A stretch of 64,000 nt of DNA from Phaseolus vulgaris (taxonomy: Eukaryota > Streptophyta > Magnoliopsida > Fabales > Fabaceae). How positions within the stretch are numbered: position 1 is the stretch's first letter; every line of letters begins with the position of its first letter. Location of the stretch: assembly GCF_000499845.2 (NCBI RefSeq), contig NC_023759.2:21224716-21288715 (forward strand). Reading direction: 5' to 3'. Both the position numbers and the translations under genes were made by a program. The notes beneath the pieces were generated by a model that searched no databases, was not told the origin of the DNA, and worked only from the letters and a program-made list of their open reading frames with translations. Shown in pieces: positions 48,324 through 57,638 of the stretch.

Positions 48324-49197
48324 AGATGAGGCCCAAGCCCAAAGCCCAAGCCCAAGCCCAAGAAGGCCAAAGCCCAAAGAGCCCAAGTCCATCCCATGAG
48401 GGGCAAGGCCAAGCTTTGAAATACTCTTGTATAGTTTTAGGAGGTGTGGTTATTAAATAAAGGTGTGTGAAAATGTAAAATAAAGTCACATTGTCCATGT
48501 GACTTAGGAGAGTGGTGTAGGTGTAGTTTTTGGGAGGTGTCATAGTAGAAAAAGGTCACACCTCCCATGTGACTTGTTTTTGGTGGGAATTTCAAATGAG
48601 TTTATTTGAAATTTCCCACCTATTTTTCAGCACCTTAGGCTATAAATAGAGGTGCTTCCTTTGTAAAATTCAGATTGGAATTAATCTAAGAAAACTCTAC
48701 TCAAATTTTGAGTGACCTTTGGAGAGCTTTTGGAGCCTTCTTCTCTAGTCTTATCTTGATGGATCAATGGAGTCCTCAAGTGCCGACATCACTCTTATCT
48801 AGGAGCATTCCACACTTCTAGTGGCGAGATCATCCAACATCCTTCCATCTTCATGAGCACTCTCTTCTCCTTCCTTTCTTCTCTTTCAATTGTTCATGTT
48901 GTCTTGTGTTCTTGAGTTTTTTTGGTTCGGTTTTTCTGTTTTTCCAGCACCTATGTTCTGTTCTTGCCTTTTAATTTCAATTCTGTTTGGTTCCTTTTAG
49001 TTTCTCTTCTTTTTTGGTTCAATTTGACTAAAATTGGTTCATCCAAATGAGTTTGGGATTTGGTACTAGTTTTTGGTGAGTTCTTGTCTTAGAACAAATG
49101 ATCCAACTCTAAGAAAAGTGCCTCTATAATGTCCAACTCAAGGTGATTCCTAAGAAGGTCAAGAACCTTTCTCTATGTGGCTAGTGGAATCACATCA
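48212..49197 (+). repeat. 3' LTR of the gag-only element
   Basis: 986 bp, the same length as the 5' copy. TATAAATA at 48641-48648. It ends CACATCA followed by GACAC. Confidence 0.93.
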
Positions 49198-49552
49198 GAC
49201 ACACACAGTGGCATTGGTTTGCACACGTGAACTAAATAAAGTTTTAGGATGTGGAAATTGGGAAAAGAAGATTGAGGGAGAGGGAGGCGGCGACAATAGT
49301 GACTGTGGTGGTGGAGCCAAGGGAGGGGCGACACGACTATGGTGGTGGAATCATATAGTTCCTTGAATCCTTCCTTAATTGATTGAAGCATCACTTATAA
49401 ATTTTTATTAAGGTGACATGGATTCAAATTGATTTTTTTTAAAACCGCTATATTAAATTGAATATTGACCCCAAATGTATGGACAAAAAAGGTAATTATA
49501 CCTATTTTTATCAATAGTTTGGTATATTTTGTCAATTGATGAATGTTATATC

Positions 49553-51135
49553 TGTTGGGTCTATTAGTGTCTAAGTTCAAGAGGGGAGGGGTGAATTGAG
49601 CTTATAAAATTTTCGCAAGAACACACAATTTTCAGTATACTAGAGGCAAAAAGAACAGATTGTTTTTACATAAAACAGATTGATTCTTCAGAGCAGTCTA
49701 GCACAGTTTGAATTTGTTCAATATAAAATTGTGATCAACAGAGGATTATAACAGAGTCAGATCAGCTGAATATTATGAGGATGAAGGATACAACTATGCT
49801 TAAAGATCAAACAAATTTACTCAACACAAGGTTCTAAGAAGAATGATTCTTTCTCAGATTTTAATGAATAGACTGTTTGTTCACAGATCACTTAAACCAT
49901 CGTATACAACTGCCTTGTTTGTGATTAGAAAGCTTTAACAAATCAGAAAGAACAGTTCTTACTTAAACCCAGAATTAACAGATTCAATTTCAAAAGAACA
50001 GATTTAGTTTTTGACAGAATTAAGCAAAACCAGAAATGAGTGCAGGGATGAGAAGAAAAAGGCACACAAGTTTTTATACTGGTTCACTCATACAGAGCTA
50101 CGTCCAGTCTCACCTTACCCCAAGGTGGAATCCACTAAAATAGTACCAATTACTTACAAACACACCAGTTCTTGAATACTACAAGAACAACACAATCAAT
50201 GCTGAAAAACCCTATTTCAGCACACCTTGCACTCCAAGAAATCCTATCAAGGAGTGACTAACACTTACACCTTTACAAACCAGAATAAAGGAAAGATTAC
50301 ACCTGAAAAGAAGATGCAAGAACTCAAAACCAGTAGTTCAATTTGCTGCAGAACTGCACCAGCACCTTCACCAAGAACAAAGGTTTCCTAGAACAAGCAA
50401 ACTTGAAAATCTCTTTGGAAAACCTTTCAAAAATCTTTCAATCCTTCTTCTCACGTGGAAAATGTTTGATCTTTGTCAAAAACGTAATTGCTCAACACTT
50501 TTTCATGTGAGAGAGACTTTTCTTTATATAGAAAACAGTTTCTAACTTCTTTTCAAAAAACAGTTGAAAAGCAGTTATGAAAACAACAGATTCATTTTTG
50601 AACTTAACAGATTTATTTTGTTTAAACCACCAACTCAGCTAACTGAAATAACTGTCTGAGTTGTACCTTTGGTGCCCTAACTAACTTGTGAAAAACCTTT
50701 CAGCAGACCAAAGAATAAACCTGTTCTTTCACAGTGAAACAGATTAAATGATAGCAAATGAGCCAGCTCAGCTTTAACAGAAATAACTAACTAAGCTTTG
50801 CCTTGGTGCCCTAACAGAATTTTAGAAAAGCCTTTTAACAGAGAAGAAATAAACAGATTCTTTCTCCATAAAACAGACTTATTTGTGTACTGATTTAAAA
50901 CTGTTAAAACCATTTTAAAAAGCTTTTCAAAAACCATTTAACCACATCATGTGCTTGATCTAGACTTGGTTAGGCATCTAGGATGGGTTATACAGCAAAA
51001 GGCAACCCTACACACTTACAAGCCTAATTACAAACGAATCTAAAACCTATTACAAACTTCAAAGCACTCAAGCTATTTTCTTCATCAAACACACATCAAG
51101 CCTTGGTAGGGAAGAAGCTTCCTCCAGCTTCAACA
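49553..51135 (-). repeat. 3' LTR of the copia element (1583 bp)
   Basis: It matches 59314-60858 and has 38 extra bases around 49653-49690. The polypurine tract beside it on the minus strand reads ACAGGGGGAGAT (51136-51147). Confidence 0.93.
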
Positions 51136-51545
51136 ATCTCCCCCTGTTTGATGGAGACAAATTCCCTTTGCTTTGCACAGCTTTGAAGGACCAAATCTGT
51201 ACAGTACTATATACCAGAAAAAAAATACACAGGTGTCAAGGCAGAACAAACAGATTTAGAATTGATGTACCTGCAGATTTAACATCTGAATCATATCAGC
51301 AACCTCTGTGAATATCAGCTGCAGAACCTGTATCAGGCTATTCTTCTCCCCCTTTGGATTCATCAAACAGAATGGGAGCACAAGATACCAAAGAGTTCAT
51401 AGCCATACATAACAGTTCAAATAAAACCAACATAGAGGTCCATTACAAACCACAAATCAACTAAAAACCAGTGCCGAATAAAGACAAAACAGACTAATCC
51501 CAAATTGTTCAACAACATATAAAAGATAAGGACTTAGAAATAGGA

Positions 51546-52733
51546 TCACTTGTTGTTGTAATAAAGCTCAGCTAGCTGCACTTGAACTCCTTCAAGTTGG
51601 TCATCCAAGTGTTGAAACCTGGCGTAAGTCATTTCATAGTGTGCCTTCTGCTTATATGTGAGTGTGTCCAGCCTGCTTAGCACTTGCCTTTCAAACATAG
51701 GCAGAGGTTCACCTCTGTACTCAGGTGCCTCATATGCAACCATTGCATTTTGACTCGTAGCAGCAACATCTTCATGTCCAGCAGAGTGCCCTGGTGATGC
51801 ATCCATGTTCTGCACTCCATCAGCATTTTCTTCTTCATTTTCTGGATCAGCTGCTTCATTTTCGGCCCTATTTGCAGCATTCCTTCTAAATACCCAGCTG
51901 CCATCCTCCTTTTGAAAGCCCATCTTGAGGAGAGTGGAGTTGTCTATCTCACTTGCTGCCTTAATTGTGTCATTTCTTTCATTTGTAGTGTCAACTTCAA
52001 AGTAATCAATTAGCTTTGACACAAAAATTGCATATGGAAAGCGATAGTCTGGTAACCTTGTGGATTTGAGCATATGCTCTACCATAGTACTCACCCAATT
52101 TACCTTGAGTTGATTCATGATGCAGTACAGCAAAATCAAGTCCTCTTCATGGAGAGTTGCATGATTACTTCCTCTTGGAGTAAGCTGCCAAGCAATGATG
52201 TAGGCAAGGAGTCTTGGAATGATTGTGAGATTTCCAGCATGAAATCTAGCCACTGGTTCAGCAGGATTCCTCACACAACTTCTGTAAAACTGCATCTTGT
52301 TGAATCCCTGAATTCCAGCAGTGTTACCTTTGCTTACCTTCATTCCAGAGTACTTGGTTCCTCCCACATTGCTCCATATTTCTCTTGTAATCTTCAGCTT
52401 CACACCTTTCACATGGGAGACCAGATTTTTGCCATCTTGAACCAAGTTGCTGTAGAATACTTCCACCAAATCTGGATAGACATTTCCAGTCATTTCTAGG
52501 AAGTTCTTCAGCTTTTGATGCTTGAGCAAGGTTTTTGCTTCAGTCAGATTTTCTTCTCTCAGCCAAGAAAATTCCAGCACTTTGGGCGCATTGACTTGCT
52601 TTCTGCTTGTCTCATGGATGTACCTTGTCATTGCTTCAGAATCTCCAGCAAACCATTTCTCCAGAATGCCTTGGTTGCTGCTGGATTGCTCATTGGATTT
52701 CTTTTTTCTGTGTGATGAGGATGCCATGCTCAA
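51546..52733 (-). CDS. Extra ORF after pol, putative plant transposon protein domain, 395 residues
   Basis: An intact frame (start MSMASSSHRKKK) in the sense direction of the element, between pol and the 3' LTR, the place where Sireviruses carry an envelope-like gene. A basic N-terminus comes first. A domain resembling the 'putative plant transposon protein' family spans about residues 40-270; key strings are VYPDLVEVFYSNL and VKGVKLKIT near 85-115, then ARFHAGNLTIIPRLLAYIIAWQL and LILLYCIMNQ. An acidic N/E-rich linker (290-330) and a C-terminal predicted coiled coil (350-390) follow. I see no signal peptide or clear transmembrane span, so an envelope role is not supported. It shares pol's frame but lies about 560 bases beyond pol's stop. 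Function unknown. Confidence 0.75.
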   Translation of the reverse strand: MSMASSSHRKKKSNEQSSSNQGILEKWFAGDSEAMTRYIHETSRKQVNAPKVLEFSWLREENLTEAKTLLKHQKLKNFLEMTGNVYPDLVEVFYSNLVQDGKNLVSHVKGVKLKITREIWSNVGGTKYSGMKVSKGNTAGIQGFNKMQFYRSCVRNPAEPVARFHAGNLTIIPRLLAYIIAWQLTPRGSNHATLHEEDLILLYCIMNQLKVNWVSTMVEHMLKSTRLPDYRFPYAIFVSKLIDYFEVDTTNERNDTIKAASEIDNSTLLKMGFQKEDGSWVFRRNAANRAENEAADPENEEENADGVQNMDASPGHSAGHEDVAATSQNAMVAYEAPEYRGEPLPMFERQVLSRLDTLTYKQKAHYEMTYARFQHLDDQLEGVQVQLAELYYNNK

Positions 52734-53297
52734 TCTGTTTTTACCTGCACCAGTTTATTAATATACAATTCTAGCTGAAAAAAAATTGCAGTTCAGATTA
52801 ACACTCAAAACAGAAACGAAACCTATGGTGAAGCAAGTGTGAACCTGGACAGCTTATAGCACAAGTGAGAAGGTGTGAGAGAAAAGCTAATTTGTGCTAG
52901 GTTTATATAGAATCATTAAACCAAATTTTGAAAAACACAGATTTTAACGAAGGGCAATTTGATCAGATTTTGTAAATTATTAATTTTGAAGGAAAATCAA
53001 ATCTCTCAGATATGCTACAGATTTTATTCCTATGGTGCAGCAGGTTCAGGTGTGGATTCACGTAAGAATATCTTGGAACCTGATTTTGGCACATCAAATC
53101 TGTTGCATCTACACAAAATTCAATTAGTTAGGATACCCACACATTAATTGGCATAGACCTGCTGGTCAATAACCGTAAAAGCAGTCAACAATAATGTGAG
53201 AGAGAGAAAAGTAAATCTTTCTCTTTCCTAGTCACAGCTGTGATTACTGAAACAGGGAACAAAACATGTTAAGTCATAAAACAACAGATTGAAATTT

Positions 53298-55243
53298 TCA
53301 CTGCAGAGGACAATTTAAGCTAATAATACCCAATTCATTTAGAAGAAAGTAAAACCTGTCTTTAGCAAGTGGTTTAGTGAATAAATCAGCTAGTTGAAAT
53401 TCAGTACCAATGAATTGTATATCACAAGTTCCATTAGCTATATGTTCTCTTAGAAAGTGATGTCTAATTTCAATATGTTTAGTCCTTGAGTGCATGACAG
53501 GATTCTTAGACAGATTTATGGCACTAGTATTATCACAGTTTATAGGGATCTTGTTTAACAAAATTCCAAAATCACTTAGCTGTTGCCTTAGCCATAAGGT
53601 TTGAGCACAACAACTTCCAGCAGCTATGTATTCTGCCTCTGCTGTGGAGAGAGCAACACAAGCTTGCTTCTTGCAATGCCAAGAGATGAGACTTGATCCA
53701 AGCATGTGACAAGTCCCACTTGTGCTCTTCCTATCAACTTTGCAACCTGCAAAATCAGAATCTGAAAAACCAGTCAAGCTTAAAGATACATTGTTAGGAT
53801 ACCATAATCCAACATCTTTAGATCCTTGCAAGTATTTCAAAATTCTCTTTGCTGCATTGTAGTGTGATTCCTTTGGATCAGATTGATATCTAGCACATAA
53901 GCACACAACAAACATAATATCAGGCCTGCTAGCAGTTAAGTATAGTAAAGAACCAATCAAACCCCTGTACTTAGTTTGATCCACTGATTTTCCTGCCAAA
54001 TCTTGATCCAGCTGGCAGCTTGTTGAAATAGGAGTGCTGATTGCTTTGCATTGATCCATATTAAACTTCTTAAGCAACTCCTTGCAATACTTTGCTTGAT
54101 TTATGAAGATTCCATCTTTGAGTTGTTTTACTTTTAAACCAAGGAAGAAATTCATTTCCCCTAACATTGACATCTCAAATTCACTCTTCATTGCAGCAAC
54201 AAAAGCTTCACACATTTCTTCATTTGTGGCCCCAAAGATGATATCATCCACATATACTTGTACAAGGATAATATCTTCTCTTTTCTTCTTTATGAATAGA
54301 GTTTTATCAGAATTGCCACGGTTATACCCTTGAGAGAGCAGAAACTCACCGAGTCTCTCATACCATTGCCTAGGTGCTTGCTTCAATCCATATAAGGCCT
54401 TCTTAAGCATGTACACATGTTCTGGATTTTTGTGATCTTCAAACCCTGGAGGCTGAGATACAAACACCTCTTCATTGATGTAGCCATTTAGAAATGCACT
54501 TTTAACATCCATTTGAAACAGCTTGAAACCTTGTATGCTGGAAAATGCTAGAAGTAATCTGACAGCTTCAAGACGTGCTACTGGTGCATAAGTTTCACCA
54601 AAATCAATCCCTTCTTCTTGGTTATAACCTTTAGCAACCAGCCTTGCTTTATTTCTAGTGATAGCTCCATGTTCATCCATCTTGTTCCTGTACACCCACT
54701 TGGTTCCTATGATATTCATCTCATGCTTTCTTGGAACCAAGGTCCATACTTCATTGTATTCAAACTGGTTCAACTCTTCTTGCATTGCTGTTATCCAATT
54801 ACTGTCTTGCAGTGCTTCTTCCAGACTTTTAGGCTCAATCTGTGACACAAAAGCCACTGTTCTGCAGAAATTGTTGAGTGAATTCCTTGTTGAAACTCCT
54901 TTCTCAATTTTACCAATTACATTATCAAGAGTGAGATCCCTTGGAGTCTTCCATTCTTTAGGCAGTCCTGCATTCACAATAGATTCTTTGATAGAATTTG
55001 AATTAGTTGCATCAAGCTCACTAGATTGATTCTGTTGCAAAATGGTTCTTAAATCATCCATACCAGGTTCATCCAGAACAGATTTGGGCACAGAAAAATC
55101 TGTTTCATCAAACACAACATGTATAGATTCTTCAACTGCAAGCAATCTTTTGTTATACACTCTATAAGCATGACCATTTATAGCATAACCAATATGAATT
55201 CCTTCATCTGATTTAGGATCAAATTTCCCCAGATTATCTTTAC
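53298..55243 (-). pseudogene. Copia pol, downstream half: reverse transcriptase and RNase H
   Basis: Open from the insertion point (55243) to the TGA at 53298. A variable linker comes first. The RT_2 domain follows, with WTLVPRKHEMNIIGTKWVYRNK, ARLVAKGYNQEEGIDF..TYAPVAR and catalytic YVDDIIFG near 54245. RNase H (FSDSDFAGC, STAEAEYIA, KHIEIRHHFLREHI) comes next. All motifs are complete and no internal stop exists. It is cut off from the integrase half by the solo LTR, so it is broken as a polyprotein although each half is intact. Confidence 0.9.
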
Positions 55244-56444
55244 TGTTCTGTCCGGTGACTGGGACGTCTTCGTGCGCGACCTCAACCGTCAGCTAGGGAC
55301 TCCTTCCCACTGGTTACCTGTGGATTCCTGCAAAAAGAGGACAAAAGGGCGCCCTAGCGGCCGTTTGCACTCCGACGCTCAAGTCAGCCAGCAAGAAACA
55401 CCAAAACTGTGCACCTCCGTCTCTGAGCACCGCGTATGGCACTCTGAAGGTGGTAAAAAGAACTGTGTTTGTGTGTATGTTTTCTCCCTCAGGCAAAGAT
55501 CTTTCCCCAGTCCCTTGTACGTAATCTCAAAGCACGAGTAAGCAACTAGAGAGTTCTCGTAAATTTGCCAAAAGTTCGAACCCCGTTTCCAACATTCTCC
55601 GCGCCATTTAAACTACCCAAGCATTTAAAGCGCCTTAAAGCGCCTTTAATTACAAATGTAACGCACTCAATCAGCGTATCTAATTTAGAAAACGTAGCAC
55701 ATTTAAGACGTCGAAACGCTTGGGAGCCATTATGGTACCTGAACGCTCGAAACGGAAACTGTATTGAATGACTTTAATTACTTGGCACCTGACTAGAGGG
55801 TGTTTCTATTCTGACGTGGCTATCGTACACGTGGAGGGCCTCACGACGCCGTGGCCCCATCTGGGGGCGTTTCTGCCCATCTGAGGACGTTTCTACGTGT
55901 GAGTCCTCCTGCTTGGGAGTGCTACTGCGCTAGGGGTGACTTTTTGGGTGCCAACTCATGCCCCCAATCATCTAGTCACTCACTTTGAGAGCGTATCTGC
56001 CTTCCTCTTGTACCCTGCACCCGGCTACCCTGGGCGTGACCTTCCTCTCGAGTCGTATCTGTCCCAAAGGCGTCTCTGGGGCGGCAGGGGTACTTCTCGA
56101 GTCAGGCTGCCCTACACTGGTGTTGTTGTTATGGCCTTGAAGCCACCTTTCTCTCCTCTTTATTACTGTTCCCTGGTTATCCAGGGTTTGGGGCCTTCCC
56201 ATGGCGTCGCCTCCTCCATGGTCTTTCCTACCCATGGGTATCGGGGAGCAGCGCCGTGGTCACCTTGCCCTTGTGCCATTCCATCTTGGCGACACCCAGT
56301 TGGGCGGCGCCCTATCTTGGCGATTCCCTGCTAGGCGACGCCTTGCCTGGGCGACGCCTTATCTTGGCGACGCGTTACGTTGACTTTGACCTTTACGTTG
56401 ACTTTGACCTTGACTTTGTCAACGCCCGGGTACGGGACTGTACA
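55244..56444 (-). repeat. Solo LTR of a Tat-like gypsy family inside copia pol
   Basis: Plus-strand TGTTCTGTCCGG...GGGACTGTACA (1201 bp), flanked by perfect TTTAC duplications at 55239-55243 and 56445-56449. It shares GGCCGTTTGCACTCCGACG and neighbouring blocks with the Tat-like LTRs at 20851 and 25640, in the same orientation. Its middle is diverged. A GGCGAC-rich repeat lies at 56285-56375. It inserted between integrase and RT codons, and one duplication copy accounts for the only extra codons. Confidence 0.92.
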
Positions 56445-57599
56445 TTTACCATTATTTAAAACAAAGCATTTGTAGCCAAACACCCTAAGATGACTAATGC
56501 TAGGCTTCCTACCTTTATACAATTCATAGGGAGTTTTCTTAAGAATTGGTCTAATCAATGTTCTGTTAAGCACATAAGAAGCAGTGTATACAGCATCAGC
56601 CCAAAAATATTTAGGTAAACCAGATTCATTTAGCATGGTCCTAGCTAACTCTTCTAGTGATCTATTCTTTCTTTCAACAACACCATTTTGTTGGGGTGTC
56701 CTAGGAGCAGAATAACTATGTATGATCCCATGTTTTTCACAATATTTCTCAAACTTTGCATTTTGAAATTCTCCCCCATGATCACTACGAATCTGTTTTA
56801 TCCTATTTTCATTTTCATTATGCAAAACCTTAGCTAGTTTCTTAAAGGCTTTATATGCATCATTTTTAGAAGCAAGAAACAAAGTCCATGTATATCTTGA
56901 AAAGTCATCAACAATCACCAAAGCATAGTAATTTCCAGCTAAGCTAGCAGTCTTAGATGGTCCAAACAAGTCCATATGCAAAACATCCAAAGATTTATTT
57001 GAAGAAACCATATCTTTTGATTTAAAGGTAGTTCTAATCTGTTTTCCCTTTACACAAGCATCACACAATCTGTTATTTTGAAATTTTATGTTTGGTAAAC
57101 CAGAAACAAGTTCCTTAGATTTTAGCTTATTCAAGTGATTTGTGTGAATGTGAGCTAGCCTCCTATGCCACAGCCATGACTCATCATTTTTAGACAACAA
57201 ACACTCATTTTCAGAACAGCTCTTTATAATATCTAAGAGATAGATGTTGTTTACCCTTTTTCCAGTGAACAGCACCTTACCAGAAATTTCATTTGAAATT
57301 GTACAAGTGTTGGCTTCGAAATTGACCTTGTATCCCTTGTCACACAGCTGACTAATGCTTAGAAGACTATGTTTTAGCCCTTCAACATACAGTACATTCT
57401 CAATAGTGGTTGAGTCTTTAGTACCAACATCTCCTCTTCCAAGAATTTTTCCTCTATTGTTATCCCCATATGTGACATGCCCTTCAGCCTTGAGTTTCAG
57501 ATTTATGAACTGAGTCACATCACCAGTCATGTGCTTTGAGCAGCCACTGTCAAGGTACCACTGGTTTCTCCTGCTGTTTTTCTGCAACAAAATAGATTT
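56445..57599 (-). pseudogene. Copia pol, upstream half: protease and integrase
   Basis: Retroviral-type protease with WYLDSGCSKHMTG (57560-57525), then a GAG-pre-integrase segment with the LWHRRLAHIH and CDACVKGKQ zinc-binding residues. Integrase catalytic core: HMDLFGP, IRSDHGGEFQN and PQQNGVVERKN supply the D, D and E. The frame ends by running into the solo LTR near 56445. It is in the same frame as gag but separated from it by two stop codons. Confidence 0.9.
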
Positions 57600-57638
57600 A
57601 GCACATATGGTACCCCTTTAGTCTAGGGTCCAGCATGA

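Larger units (their letters stand above)
44559..49197 (+). mobile_element. Gag-only LTR retrotransposon (TR-GAG type), very young
   Basis: Bounded by two 986-bp LTRs (44559-45544 and 48212-49197) and perfect GACAC duplications (44554-44558 and 49198-49202). The interior is only 2.67 kb: primer site TGGTATCATGAG at 45547, a leader, an intact gag frame and a polypurine-like GAGGAG before the 3' LTR. No protease, RT, RNase H or integrase. The LTRs differ at about two positions by eye (near 45266 and 45508). The layout matches terminal-repeat retrotransposons with a GAG domain described in plants. It needs a helper for copying and integration. Confidence 0.93.
44398..49502. mobile_element. Mutator-type MITE, split by the gag-only LTR element
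   Basis: The pieces 44398-44558 and 49203-49502 make about 461 bp. Terminal inverted repeats of about 77 bp start GGTATAATTACCTTTT on the left; the right end is the inverse with about ten mismatches. Flanking 9-bp direct duplications TATTTTTAT are perfect (44389-44397 and 49503-49511). Nine-base duplications with long inverted repeats are diagnostic of Mutator-like elements. There is no coding capacity; a GC-rich stretch (49280-49340) is in the right arm. Confidence 0.85.

Noticed and set aside
51546..52733. Envelope glycoprotein assignment for the extra copia ORF
   Set aside because: No signal peptide, membrane anchor or fusion-type segment was seen; position alone is not enough.
56201..56459. 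Short plus frames in the solo LTR
   Set aside because: Products of GGCGAC-type short repeats in an LTR.
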